The translations under genes and the position numbers were made by a program. The notes below the pieces were generated by a model, which saw only the letters and a program-made list of their open reading frames with translations, searched no databases and had not been told where the DNA came from. Shown here in pieces: positions 27,307-36,509 of a DNA stretch of 64,000 nt. Each line of letters begins with the position of its first letter. Within the stretch, counting starts at the first letter, position 1. Source of the DNA: Sphingomonas endophytica (GTDB lineage: Bacteria > Pseudomonadota > Alphaproteobacteria > Sphingomonadales > Sphingomonadaceae); the NCBI RefSeq assembly GCF_014199415.1, contig NZ_JACIJN010000002.1, positions 248,001-312,000 on the forward strand. Reading direction: 5' to 3'.

Positions 27307-27830
27307 CGCTTCACACCGTCGTCCCGGATCAAGTGCGCGATGACGGAGGAACGGCGCAATCACAATAACCCCGGCGAAGGCGAGGCTCAGTGCGAAGTCT
27401 GTGCCGGATGCTCGGTCGCGCAGCCAGACGCCGACGGCGAAGCCGCCGGCATGACGTCGGACGGGATCGGCCGGGGCCGACCCGCCGGCCGGTTCGGTCG
27501 CCGCTTCGCGACGCCCGGTGCTGGCACCGGGCTGCGACCGAACGGCAAACGCCCGGGCCGTTATCCACGACCCGGGCGCCTGCGTGACGATCGCTCGTCA
27601 GCCCCCTATCCAGCCCTTCGCCCGCACGCCTTTCCCGAAGGATCAGCGGGGCTTGATGGCGTTCCCCGAACCACGGCCTTTTGCCTGTGTGCCAGTGCCC
27701 GCAGGTATGCGGCGGCCCTTGTTCGCTGTCGATACAAATGAACGGCAGCAGAACCGATTGCGGCGACTATGTGACGATTCCGCAACAGCCCCCATTGCGC
27801 ATCGCCGGGTGGCTCCCTATCGCAGCCGGC
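27307..27830. other. 524-bp intergenic region with strong secondary structure
   Basis: No convincing gene. A degenerate family B palindrome lies at 27318-27346. From 27490 a row of hairpins follows: a 10-bp stem GTTCGGTCGC / GCGACCGAAC (27492-27543) enclosing CCCGGTGC / GCACCGGG; an 8-bp stem CGCCCGGG / CCCGGGCG (27550-27578) with a 13-nt loop; CCTTCG / CGAAGG inside GCCCC / GGGGC (about 27601-27651); and CCGCA-GGTA-TGCGG (near 27700). This may be a structured RNA or a long leader of lolC. It did not fit SRP RNA, RNase P RNA or tmRNA motifs that I know. Confidence 0.5.
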
Positions 27831-29073
27831 ATGTTGCTGTCCGGCTATGAGAGCATGATCGCGCGGCGCTATCTGCTGCCGGGCAAGGGTGAACGGTTCA
27901 TCGTGCTGGTGGCGGGTTTCTCGCTCGGCGCGGTGATGCTGGGGGTCGCCGCGCTGGTGATCGTGATGAGCGTCATGAACGGCTTCCGCGCCGAGCTGTT
28001 CGACAAGATTGTCGGGCTCAACGGCCATGCGGTGGTGCAGGGCTACAACAACAAGCTCGACAATTGGCGGCGCGTCGTCGAACTCGCCAAGGCGACGCCG
28101 GGCGTGACCACCGCGGTGCCGATGATCGAGCAGCCGCTGTTCGCCACCTACAACGGCCGTGCCGAGGCGATCCTGCTGCGCGGGATGCGCCCCGAGGACA
28201 TCCGCACCAACGCCACGATCCGCACCAAGATCGTCGCCGGCAGCCTCGCGACGCTGACCCCGAACAGCGGCAATGTCGCGATCGGCGCGCGGCTCGCCGA
28301 GCAGCTCGGCGCGACGATCGGCTCGCAGATCACGGTCATCAGCCCGCTCGGCCGCTCGACCCCGTTCGGTACGGTGCCGCGCAGCGTCATCTATACGGTC
28401 GGCGCGGTCTTCGAGGTCGGCGTCTACGATTATGACAAGGCCTATGTCATCATGCCGTTGCAGGACGCGCAGACCTTGCTGCTGACCGGCGACACGGTCG
28501 GCATGATCGAGCTGCAGACCGTCAATGCCGACAAGGTCGGCGAGATCCTCGCCCCGCTCGCCAGGCAGGTGCAGCCCTATGGCGTGGTCAGCGACTGGCG
28601 CCGGCTCAATTCGGAGCTGTTCGACGCGCTCGCGGTCGAGCGGGTCGCGATGTTCGTGGTGCTGTGCATCATCATCCTCGTCGCCGCGTTCAACATCGCC
28701 AGCTCGCTCATCATGCTGGTGCGCGCCAAGACCCGCGACATCGCGATCCTGCGCACGATGGGCGCGAGCCGCGGCGCGATGCTGCGGATCTTCATGACGG
28801 TCGGCACGACGATCGGGGTGCTGGGCACCTTCGCCGGCCTGCTGCTCGGCGCGCTGTTCCTGTTCTTCCGCCAGTCGGTGGTCAATTTCGTGCAGCTGGT
28901 GACCGGGCAAAATCTTTGGGACCCCTCGATCCGCTATCTCACCGAGCTGCCGTCGAAGGTCGATCCGGTCGAGGTGACCGCGATCGTCATCATCACGTTG
29001 CTGATGACGTTCCTCGCGACCGTCTATCCGGCGCTCAAGGCCGCCAATACCGATCCGGTCGAGGTGTTGCGCT

Positions 29074-29081
<8 letters not shown>
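27831..29081 (+). CDS. lolC: Lipoprotein-releasing ABC transporter permease (LolC/LolE family)
   Basis: Inner-membrane subunit of the Lol system, which extracts outer-membrane lipoproteins and hands them to LolA. It is 416 residues. TM1 (about 24-48) is followed by a large periplasmic domain and three more helices near 265-290, 315-345 and 375-400. The start [20 protein letters not shown] and [22 protein letters not shown] are family signatures and fix the ATG at 27831. It overlaps lolD by 8 nt. One LolC/E-type gene is present, as usual in alphaproteobacteria, where it forms the channel with itself. Confidence 0.93.
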
Positions 29082-29753
<672 letters not shown>

Positions 29754-29757
<4 letters not shown>

Positions 29758-30347
29758 GTGCCGATGCGTGGCGGACCGTGCCGACCCTGGTCGGACGACA
29801 CGTGACGCTGCGTCCGCTGGACCGCGCCGACCGCGCCGATCTGCTGTCGGCGTTCAGCGGGTTGACGCAGGTCTTCGCGACCGCCGTCCCCGGTCCGGCG
29901 ACGATCGATAGCTGGTTCGATACGCTGGAGGCGCAGCGGGATGCGGGGCGCGTGCTGCCCTTCACCCTGCTCGATGCCGACGGGCAGGTCGCCGGCACCA
30001 CGCGGCTTTTGCGGATGAGCCCGGGCCATCACCGTGCCGAGATCGGCGGCACGCTCTACGCGCGTCGCGTGCAGCGCACCGCGCTCAGCACCGAGATGAA
30101 GCGGCTGTTGCTCGGGCATTCGTTCGACCGGCTCGGCTGTCAGTGTGCGCAATTGCGCGCCAACTGGCGCAATCCCACCTCACGTCTGGTGATCGAGCGG
30201 CTCGGCGTGCGGAAGGATGCCGTGCTGCGCTGGCATTCGGTCAGTGGAAACGGCGAGGTGCACGACACGGTGGTCTATTCGATCCCCGCGGAGGATTGGC
30301 CGGAGATCCGGCGCAACCTCGACTACCTGCTGGAGCATCCGCTATGA
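29754..30347 (+). CDS. GNAT-family N-acetyltransferase (RimJ/RimL-like)
   Basis: A 197-residue acetyl-CoA transferase of the RimJ/RimL type. The N-terminal [19 protein letters not shown] is the usual opening. The middle has [19 protein letters not shown], close to the family's IG.W..P..WG pattern but more divergent, and then [19 protein letters not shown], the region that in this family holds N.xSxxxxEKlGF. The substrate could be a protein N-terminus or a small amine. Coupled by ATGA overlaps to lolD upstream and gpx downstream. Confidence 0.8.
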
Positions 30348-30823
30348 CGGCGATCACCGATCTGACGGTGACGGGCGCCGACGGCGCGCCGGTCCCGCTC
30401 GCGCAGTTTCGCGGACAGGTGCTGCTGATCGTCAACACCGCGTCCAAATGCGGGTTCACGCCGCAATATGAAGGGCTGGAGGCGCTTCAGCGCCGCTACG
30501 CCGAGCGCGGCTTTGCGGTGCTCGGCTTCCCCTGCAACCAGTTCGGCGCACAGGAGCCGGGTGATGCGGCGGAGATCGCGAATTTCTGTTCGTTGACCTA
30601 TGACGTGACTTTCCCGATGTTCGCGAAGATCGACGTCAACGGCGCGCACGCCGATCCGCTGTTCGAGCGGCTGAAGGCGGAGGCGCCCGGCGTACTCGGG
30701 ACCAAGGCGGTGAAGTGGAACTTCACCAAATTCCTGATCGACCGCGACGGCAAGGTCGTCCGCCGCTACGCGCCCACGACGAAGCCCGAGGAGATCACCG
30801 CCGACATCGAGGCGCTGCTCTAG
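30344..30823 (+). CDS. Glutathione/thioredoxin peroxidase (Gpx family)
   Basis: Reduces peroxides in the cytoplasm. It is 159 residues, normal for the bacterial BtuE/Gpx group. The peroxidatic Cys36 lies in NTASKCGFTPQ. GFPCNQFGAQEPG supplies the catalytic Gln and a second Cys, and VKWNFTKFL carries the Trp-Asn pair. It uses Cys, not selenocysteine. The ATG overlaps the acetyltransferase stop (ATGA). It ends the lolCD operon apart from a tiny membrane ORF. Confidence 0.93.
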   Translation: MTAITDLTVTGADGAPVPLAQFRGQVLLIVNTASKCGFTPQYEGLEALQRRYAERGFAVLGFPCNQFGAQEPGDAAEIANFCSLTYDVTFPMFAKIDVNGAHADPLFERLKAEAPGVLGTKAVKWNFTKFLIDRDGKVVRRYAPTTKPEEITADIEALL

Positions 30824-30826
30824 CCG

Positions 30827-30931
30827 ATGTTCGGCGATCGCGTGGTGCTCGGCTGCATGTTCGCGCTGATCCTCGCGCTCCTCGCCCTGCTGCTGGTCGC
30901 GATGGCGCTGGTGCACGTCGCGGCGCGTTAA
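30827..30931 (+). CDS. Possible 34-residue single-TM membrane protein
   Basis: Short ORF 3 nt after the gpx stop. It reads MFGDRVVLGCMFALILAL and continues as one hydrophobic helix to HVAAR. The tight spacing to gpx, a clear transmembrane segment and a clean ATG and TAA argue for a real gene. The lack of a good ribosome-binding site and its small size argue against. It is followed at once by a palindromic repeat. No family is recognised. Confidence 0.45.
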   Translation: MFGDRVVLGCMFALILALLALLLVAMALVHVAAR

Positions 30932-30939
30932 ACGGATCA

Positions 30940-31014
30940 TCATCGCGAGCGTGGCGGAGCAATCCAGAGCGCCCTGATCCGACGCTGGATTGCTTCGCTA
31001 CGCTCGCAATGACG
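30940..31014. repeat. Family A palindromic repeat, copy 5 (reverse orientation)
   Basis: Family A element whose spacer (AGCGCCCTGATCCGACG) is the reverse complement of the usual one, so it is inverted relative to copies 1-4. The left arm is degenerate (ATCGCGAGCGTGGCGGAGC). It lies between convergent operons. Confidence 0.9.
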
Positions 31015-31024
31015 GGCGTGGCGT

Positions 31025-31615
31025 TCACCCTGGCATCGCGAACGCGTCGGCACCCTTGCGGTGATCGCTCGCCGCGGTGATCGCGGTCACGCCGCCGACC
31101 AGAAAGCTCACCCCGAGGATGAACCCCGGCAGCGTCAGCGCCGACCACGGCACCGTCGCGAGGATGAAGCCCGCAAGCAGGATGTTGACCACGCCCAGCG
31201 CGATCATCAGCCCGCGCCGTCGCCGCATGCGGAAGCCGAGCACGACCTCCAGGACCCCGCGCACCAGCAGCCATACCGTGACCATCAGGGTCAGCGACAG
31301 CGCGCCGGTCGCCGGCTCGAACACCATCACCGCGCCGACGATCACTGACAGCAATCCGAACAGCACCGCATAGATGCGCCCCTCATGCCCCTGACCGAAC
31401 AGCCCGGCGGCGATCGAGAATACGCCCGAAACGAACAGCAGCACGCCGATCACCACCGTCGCCGCATAGGTCGCCGCGAACGGCCAGACGAACGCCGCCA
31501 ACCCCAGCAACACCGACACTATGCCGTAGGCCATGATCCAGCCCCAGCCGGCGCCCGTCGCCTTGGTGCCGGGAATGCCGAACCCGCGTTCCGATGAAGC
31601 TCCGAATTGTGCCAT
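31025..31615 (-). CDS. HdeD-like membrane protein (DUF308)
   Basis: A 196-residue inner-membrane protein with about six transmembrane helices in three DUF308-type pairs (from GWGWIMAYGIVSVLLG onward, with WLLVRGVLEVVLGFRM and FILGVSFLVGGV). HdeD in enteric bacteria is an acid-resistance membrane protein. The ATG at 31615 has GGAG 8 nt upstream; the frame also has a GTG at 31624. A perfect general-stress promoter lies upstream, so induction by general stress is expected. Confidence 0.85.
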   Translation of the reverse strand: MAQFGASSERGFGIPGTKATGAGWGWIMAYGIVSVLLGLAAFVWPFAATYAATVVIGVLLFVSGVFSIAAGLFGQGHEGRIYAVLFGLLSVIVGAVMVFEPATGALSLTLMVTVWLLVRGVLEVVLGFRMRRRRGLMIALGVVNILLAGFILATVPWSALTLPGFILGVSFLVGGVTAITAASDHRKGADAFAMPG

Positions 31616-31641
31616 GTCGATCACTCCATTCCGGCTGGGCG

Positions 31642-31666
31642 AACGGGTCGGCGTGTTTGCGGTTCC
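31642..31666 (-). promoter_or_regulatory. General stress (EcfG-type) promoter of the HdeD-like gene
   Basis: On the minus strand GGAAC (31662-31666), 16 nt, CGTT (31642-31645). This is an exact match to the EcfG consensus known from sphingomonads and other alphaproteobacteria, placed 27 nt before the ATG at 31615. Confidence 0.8.
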
Positions 31667-31718
31667 GCACGGGTCGTCGGGGATGGTCGAATCGGGTCGC
31701 CGGGCCTAGGTTGCAGCG

Positions 31719-34700
31719 ATGCCGCATTCCGGGTTCGTGCCACTCCGCATCTTCTCCAGCTACACCATGCTTGATGGCGCGATCGAGCCGAAGGCGATCG
31801 CCAAGCGTGCGGCGAAGCTCGGCTTCCCCGCCGCGGCGCTGACCGACCGCAACGGGCTGTACGCCGCGATGGCGTTTTCGGACGCGGCGATGGGCGCGGG
31901 CGTGCAGCCGGTGATCGGCACGATGCTGGGTGTCGCGCGTCCCGACATGCCCGAGGGTATCGCGACCGCGACCGACTGGATCGCGCTCTATGCACAGGAC
32001 GAGGTTGGCTACGACAATCTCTGCGCGCTCGTCAGCCACGCGCACCTCGATCGCCCGCTCGAACTCGCGCCGCATGTCGGGTTCGACGTGCTGGAGCGCC
32101 ATTCCGCGGGACTGATCGCGCTGACCGCCGGCGGCGAGGGCGGGGTGGCGCGGCTGTTCGCCGAGGACCAGCCCGAGCGCGCCGCCGCTTATGCCGATCG
32201 CCTCCACGCCATCTTCGGCGACCGGCTCTATATCGAGCTGTGCCGGCGCGACGACGCGATCGAGGACAAGGCCGAGCCGCTGCTGCTCGACCTCGCTTAT
32301 GACCGCAACTGGCCGATCGTCGCCACTAATCCGTGCTGTTTCGAGGAAGCCGATTTCGGCGACGCGCATGATGCGATGCTGTGCATCGCCTCGTCGAGCT
32401 ATGTCGAAAGCGAGGATCGTCCGCGCAGCTGCGGCCATGCGTGGATGAAGCCGGCGATCGACATGGCCGCACTGTTCGCCGATCTGCCCGAGGCGCTCGC
32501 GAACACGCTGGTCGTCGCGCAACGCTGCGCGGTCGCCGCGCCGAAGCGCAAGCCGATCCTCCCCAGCCTCGCGGGCGACCGCGAGGGCGAGGCGGCGATG
32601 CTGCGCAACGATGCCGCCGCCGGGCTGGAGGCGCGGCTCGACCGGATCGAGGAACTCGGCGCGCAGCCCGAGGGCGATCCCGACTGGCGCGAGACCTATC
32701 GCCAGCGGCTGGCGTTCGAGGTCGACGTCATCATCCAGATGGGCTTTCCCGGCTATTTCCTGATCGTCGCCGACTTCATCAAATGGGCGAAGGACCACGA
32801 CATTCCGGTCGGGCCGGGGCGTGGCTCGGGCGCGGGCTCGGTCGTCGCCTGGGCGCTGACGATCACCGATCTCGATCCGATCAAGCTCGGCCTGCTATTT
32901 GAGCGCTTCCTGAACCCGGAACGCGTGTCGATGCCCGACTTCGACATCGACTTCTGCGAAACCCGGCGTGGCGAGGTGATCCGCTACGTCCAGGAAAAAT
33001 ACGGCCGCGATCAGGTCGCGCAGATCATTACCTTCGGAAAGCTCAAGGCGCGCGCGGTGCTCAAGGATACCGGGCGCGTGCTCCAGATGAGCTATGGCCA
33101 GATCGATCGGCTCGCCAAACTGGTCCCCAACCACCCGACCGATCCGTGGGACCTCAAGCGCGCGCTGAACGGCGTGCCGGAGATCGCCAAGGAATATTCC
33201 AACGACAATCAGGTCCGGCATCTGTGGGACCTCGCGACCAAGCTGGAGGGGCTGCCGCGCCACTCCTCGACCCACGCCGCGGGCGTGGTGATCGGCGACC
33301 GCCCGCTCGCGCAATTGGTCCCGCTATATCGCGACCCGCGCTCCGACATGCCGGTCACGCAGTTCGACATGAAATATGTCGAGGGCGCGGGGTTGGTGAA
33401 GTTCGACTTCCTCGGGCTCAAGACGCTGTCGGTGCTCAAGAAGGCGATCGAGCTGCTCAAGAAGCGCGATATCCACGTCGATCTCGATGCGTTGCAGTGG
33501 GACGACGAGGGCGTCTACAAACTGCTCCAGCGCGGCGACACGGTCGGCGTGTTCCAGCTCGAATCGGAAGGGATGCGCCGCACGCTGTCGGCGGTGCGCC
33601 CGACCAATTTCGGCGACATCGTTGCGCTCGTCTCGCTCTACCGCCCCGGCCCGATGGACAATATCCCGTCGTTCGGACGCCGCAAGCAGGGGACGGAGGA
33701 GATCACCTATCCGCACCCGCTGCTGGAGCCGATCCTCGCCGAGACCTATGGCATCTTCGTCTATCAGGAACAGGTGATGCAGGCCGCGCAGGTGCTGGCG
33801 GGCTATTCGCTGGGCGGCGCGGACCTGTTGCGGCGCGCGATGGGCAAGAAGATCAAGGCGGAGATGGACGCGCAGCGCGCCACCTTCGTCACCGGTTGCG
33901 CTGAGCACAACCAGATCCCTGCTCCCTACGCCAACCAGTTGTTCGACTTGATCGACAAGTTCGCCGGCTACGGCTTCAACAAGTCGCACGCCGCGGCCTA
34001 TGCGCTGCTCGCGTATCAGACCGCGTGGCTCAAGGCGCATCACCCGGCGGAATTCTTCGCCGCATCGATGTGCTACGACCTGCACCTTACCGACAAGCTC
34101 GCAATCTTCGTCGACGATGCGCGCCGCCTCGGCATCCCGCTGCTCCCGCCGTGCATCAACGGCAGCGTCGCGGAGTTCGACGTCCAGCTCAACGACGAGG
34201 GCCAGCCCGCCGTCCGTTACGCGCTCGCCGCGCTCAAGTCGGTCGGCGAGGGCGCGATGGAGAAGCTCTGCGAGGAGCGCACCACCTCGGGCCCCTTCAA
34301 AAGCCTCGACGATCTCGCCGCGCGCGTCGATCCGCGGCTGCTCAACAAGCGCCAGCTCGAAACGCTCGCCGCCGGGGGGGCGTTCGACGGGCTGGAGCCC
34401 AACCGCGCGGGCATTCACGCCGTCGCCGAGACGGTGCTCGCGATCGCCGCGCGCACGCACGAGGGGCGGACCAGCGGGCAGGGCGGGCTGTTCGGCGACG
34501 ATGCCGGTGCAGGCGACGCGATCAAGCTCCCCGCCAACGCGCGCTGGTCGCTCGCCGAGCGGATGGAGCAGGAGAAGGAGGCGTTCGGCTTCTACTTCTC
34601 CGCGCACCCGGTCGATCGCTACCGCCACCTCGCCAAGACGCACGGCGCACGCACCTACGTTACGCTCGGCGAGTTGCAGATCGCAGACGGCGCGCGCGTG

Positions 34701-35219
34701 ATGGCGACGATGGCGGTGCTGGTCGAGGACGCGCGCTGGCGCACCTCGGCGCGCGGCAAGCGCTATATGATGGCGACGCTCTCCGACGCGACCGGACAAT
34801 TCGTCGCGACCTGTTTCGACGACGGCCCCGCCGCCGATCTCGAGGAAGCCGCCAAGAACGGCGGCTGCGGGCTCGCGACCGTCGAGCTGGACCGCCGCCC
34901 CGGCGAGGAAACGCCGCGCGTGACGGTCAAGTCGATCAAGCCGTTCGAGACGCTCGCCACGTCGACGCGTTTCGCGCTGGAGGTGCATGTCGCCGATGCC
35001 AGCGCAGTGGCGGGGCTCGCCGCGCTGATCGGCCCGTTGCGCGGCGCGCGTGGCAAGGTGACGCTCAAGGTGCCGATCGGGGAAGGCGAGATCGCGACGG
35101 TGATCCTCGACCGCGACTTCGCGCTCGACGCCGAGCTGGCCGAGCAGATCGAGGCGCTGCCCGGTGTGACCAAGGTCGACTTCGAGGTCGAGGAAACCCG
35201 CCTGCGTTCGGTGGGCTGA
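31719..35219 (+). CDS. dnaE: DNA polymerase III subunit alpha
   Basis: Replicative polymerase, 1166 residues. The order is PHP domain (about 1-275), C-family polymerase palm with the catalytic Asp pair 407/409 in MPDFDIDFCE, fingers, a helix-hairpin-helix region, and a C-terminal OB domain (about 990-1080). FLIVADFIKWAKDHDI, GPGRGSGAGSVVAW and YGFNKSHAAAYA are polymerase landmarks. The PHP metal site is degenerate: VPLRIFSSYTMLDG and LTDRNGLY lack the His residues found in active PHP domains. Proofreading must then come from a separate DnaQ. The GSGAGS loop and polymerase Asp residues are intact. Confidence 0.97.
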   Translation: MPHSGFVPLRIFSSYTMLDGAIEPKAIAKRAAKLGFPAAALTDRNGLYAAMAFSDAAMGAGVQPVIGTMLGVARPDMPEGIATATDWIALYAQDEVGYDNLCALVSHAHLDRPLELAPHVGFDVLERHSAGLIALTAGGEGGVARLFAEDQPERAAAYADRLHAIFGDRLYIELCRRDDAIEDKAEPLLLDLAYDRNWPIVATNPCCFEEADFGDAHDAMLCIASSSYVESEDRPRSCGHAWMKPAIDMAALFADLPEALANTLVVAQRCAVAAPKRKPILPSLAGDREGEAAMLRNDAAAGLEARLDRIEELGAQPEGDPDWRETYRQRLAFEVDVIIQMGFPGYFLIVADFIKWAKDHDIPVGPGRGSGAGSVVAWALTITDLDPIKLGLLFERFLNPERVSMPDFDIDFCETRRGEVIRYVQEKYGRDQVAQIITFGKLKARAVLKDTGRVLQMSYGQIDRLAKLVPNHPTDPWDLKRALNGVPEIAKEYSNDNQVRHLWDLATKLEGLPRHSSTHAAGVVIGDRPLAQLVPLYRDPRSDMPVTQFDMKYVEGAGLVKFDFLGLKTLSVLKKAIELLKKRDIHVDLDALQWDDEGVYKLLQRGDTVGVFQLESEGMRRTLSAVRPTNFGDIVALVSLYRPGPMDNIPSFGRRKQGTEEITYPHPLLEPILAETYGIFVYQEQVMQAAQVLAGYSLGGADLLRRAMGKKIKAEMDAQRATFVTGCAEHNQIPAPYANQLFDLIDKFAGYGFNKSHAAAYALLAYQTAWLKAHHPAEFFAASMCYDLHLTDKLAIFVDDARRLGIPLLPPCINGSVAEFDVQLNDEGQPAVRYALAALKSVGEGAMEKLCEERTTSGPFKSLDDLAARVDPRLLNKRQLETLAAGGAFDGLEPNRAGIHAVAETVLAIAARTHEGRTSGQGGLFGDDAGAGDAIKLPANARWSLAERMEQEKEAFGFYFSAHPVDRYRHLAKTHGARTYVTLGELQIADGARVMATMAVLVEDARWRTSARGKRYMMATLSDATGQFVATCFDDGPAADLEEAAKNGGCGLATVELDRRPGEETPRVTVKSIKPFETLATSTRFALEVHVADASAVAGLAALIGPLRGARGKVTLKVPIGEGEIATVILDRDFALDAELAEQIEALPGVTKVDFEVEETRLRSVG

Positions 35220-35228
35220 CGCCGTCCC

Positions 35229-35305
35229 CGTCATTGCGAGCGCAGCGAAGCAATCCAGGGCGTCCTGGTCCGTCCTTGGATTGCTTCGCTGCGCTCGCAA
35301 TGACG
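35229..35305. repeat. Family A palindromic repeat, copy 6 (reverse orientation)
   Basis: Arms GCGCAGCGAAGCAATCCA / TGGATTGCTTCGCTGCGC, with the GCGC/GCGC base-pair variant of copy 1. The spacer (GGGCGTCCTGGTCCGTCCT) is in the reverse orientation. It lies between convergent dnaE and the TetR gene. Confidence 0.93.
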
Positions 35306-35344
35306 AAGGAAGCGCGGGACTGTTCGTGACAAGTCCGTCGAAAG

Positions 35345-35890
35345 TCAGCCCGTCGACCCCCCCGCCACAATCCCCGCGACATAGGTCCGCAACACCGCGC
35401 GCACCTGCGCCGCCGCCAGCGGCACCCCGCCATTGAGCGCCAGCGTCGCCAGCCCGTGGACGATCGCCCAGCAGCCCAAGGCCGCGACCGGATCGTCTTC
35501 CCCCACCAGCGCCGCGACCCGCCGCGTGAGGATCGCGAACGCCGGCGCGTCCGGCTGCTTGGGTGCCCCCGCGCCGCACGCGAACATCGCGCGGAACAGC
35601 GCCGGATGCGCACAGGCGAAGTCGACATAGGCGACCCCCTGCGCCACCAGCCGCTCGGCATCGCTCCCCTCGGCATCCGCTGCCGACAAGGCCGCGAGGA
35701 ACATCGCGAACCCCCGCTCGGCGACCGCCGAAAGCAACGCCGCCTTGTCCGCGAAATGCCGGTAAGGCGCCATCGCCGACACCCCTGCCGCGCGTGCCAG
35801 CGCGCGAATGCCCGGCTCCGCCTCGCCGGCCTCCAGCATCGCGATCGCATGGTCGAGCAACGTGTCACGCAATCCCGCCAAAGGAACCAT
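35345..35890 (-). CDS. TetR-family transcriptional regulator
   Basis: A 181-residue repressor. The N-terminal helix-turn-helix is GIRALARAAGVSAMAPYRHF, with the family's hallmark Y.HF. The ligand domain resembles the WHG/TetR_C_13 type (FACAHPALFRAMF near residue 95). It is divergent from the DUF4188 gene, with a 15-bp-arm inverted repeat in the short region between. The layout predicts that it represses both itself and that gene, released by a small molecule. The ligand is unknown. Confidence 0.9.
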   Translation of the reverse strand: MVPLAGLRDTLLDHAIAMLEAGEAEPGIRALARAAGVSAMAPYRHFADKAALLSAVAERGFAMFLAALSAADAEGSDAERLVAQGVAYVDFACAHPALFRAMFACGAGAPKQPDAPAFAILTRRVAALVGEDDPVAALGCWAIVHGLATLALNGGVPLAAAQVRAVLRTYVAGIVAGGSTG

Positions 35891-35897
35891 TGTCTGT

Positions 35898-35935
35898 TTA
35901 CACCGTATACATGGCCATCTATGTGTACGGTGTAA
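35898..35935. promoter_or_regulatory. Operator for the TetR regulator
   Basis: Inverted repeat with 15-bp arms: TTACACCGTATACAT (35898-35912), 8-bp spacer, ATGTGTACGGTGTAA (35921-35935). Fourteen of 15 positions pair. It fills the 62-bp gap between the divergent TetR and DUF4188 genes. Confidence 0.85.
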
Positions 35936-35952
35936 GCAGCGGAGCGACGATC

Positions 35953-36408
35953 ATGCAAGCCAGCGATGCCAGAAGGATGACCGTCGATCTCGCCGCATGG
36001 CCGGATCTGGTGGTGGTGATGCTCGGATTTCGCGTCGGCAGCCTGCGCGGATTGCCCTCTTTCCTGCGCATCGGCCGCGGGCTGCGCGAGATCGCGCAAT
36101 CGCCCCCCGACGGATTGCTCGCCGCGCACCAATGCCTGCACGGCTGGAACCATGTCGGCATTCGCCAATATTGGCGCGACCTCGACGCGCTGGAGGCATT
36201 CACCCGCTCGATGCCGCACGCCGGCTGGTGGAAGGACTTTCTCGCCGATCGCCACGGCAACGGCTTTTGGCACGAAGCCTATGCCGCGCGCGGCGGGATG
36301 GAGGCGATCTACGTCGACATGCCGCACGCCCCCGGCCTCGGCGCCTTCGCCCCGGCGCTGCCGGCGCACGGGCGGCTGATGTCGAGCCGCAGCCGCTTGG
36401 GGCGGTGA
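35953..36408 (+). CDS. DUF4188 family protein
   Basis: A 151-residue cytoplasmic protein. It has the DUF4188 features WPDLVVVMLGFRVGSLRGLP near residue 15, the QYWRDLDALEAF segment, WWKDF and GFWHEAYAARGGMEAIYVDM near the end. The fold is probably a ferredoxin-like alpha/beta barrel related to small monooxygenases or aldoxime dehydratase relatives; this is from family knowledge only. GGAG sits 8 nt before the ATG at 35953. It is divergent from and probably repressed by the TetR gene, so a detoxifying role for a TetR ligand is plausible but inferred. Confidence 0.8.
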   Translation: MQASDARRMTVDLAAWPDLVVVMLGFRVGSLRGLPSFLRIGRGLREIAQSPPDGLLAAHQCLHGWNHVGIRQYWRDLDALEAFTRSMPHAGWWKDFLADRHGNGFWHEAYAARGGMEAIYVDMPHAPGLGAFAPALPAHGRLMSSRSRLGR

Positions 36409-36423
36409 GGCAAGACCCCCATT

Positions 36424-36500
36424 CGTCATCGCGAGCGTAGCGAAGCGATCCAGAGCCGGATCAGGACGCCCTGGATTGCTTCGCTACGCTCGCAATGACG
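36424..36500. repeat. Family A palindromic repeat, copy 7
   Basis: Family A palindrome, usual orientation (spacer AGCCGGATCAGGACGCC as in copy 1). The left arm has two changes (CATCGCGAG and GCGATCC). It lies between convergent DUF4188 and radical SAM genes. Confidence 0.93.
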
Positions 36501-36509
36501 GCTGAACCG

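Noticed and set aside
27550-27722. 6S RNA candidate in the lolC upstream region
   Set aside because: A GCGGCGGC segment recalls the 6S 3' end, but the matching 5' strand is already locked in another hairpin, and the usual neighbours (zapA, 5-formyltetrahydrofolate cyclo-ligase) are absent.
27340-27741. 133-codon ORF before lolC
   Set aside because: Its sequence is Arg/Gly/Pro-rich with no fold, it crosses several strong hairpins and it has no ribosome-binding site. Treated as non-coding.
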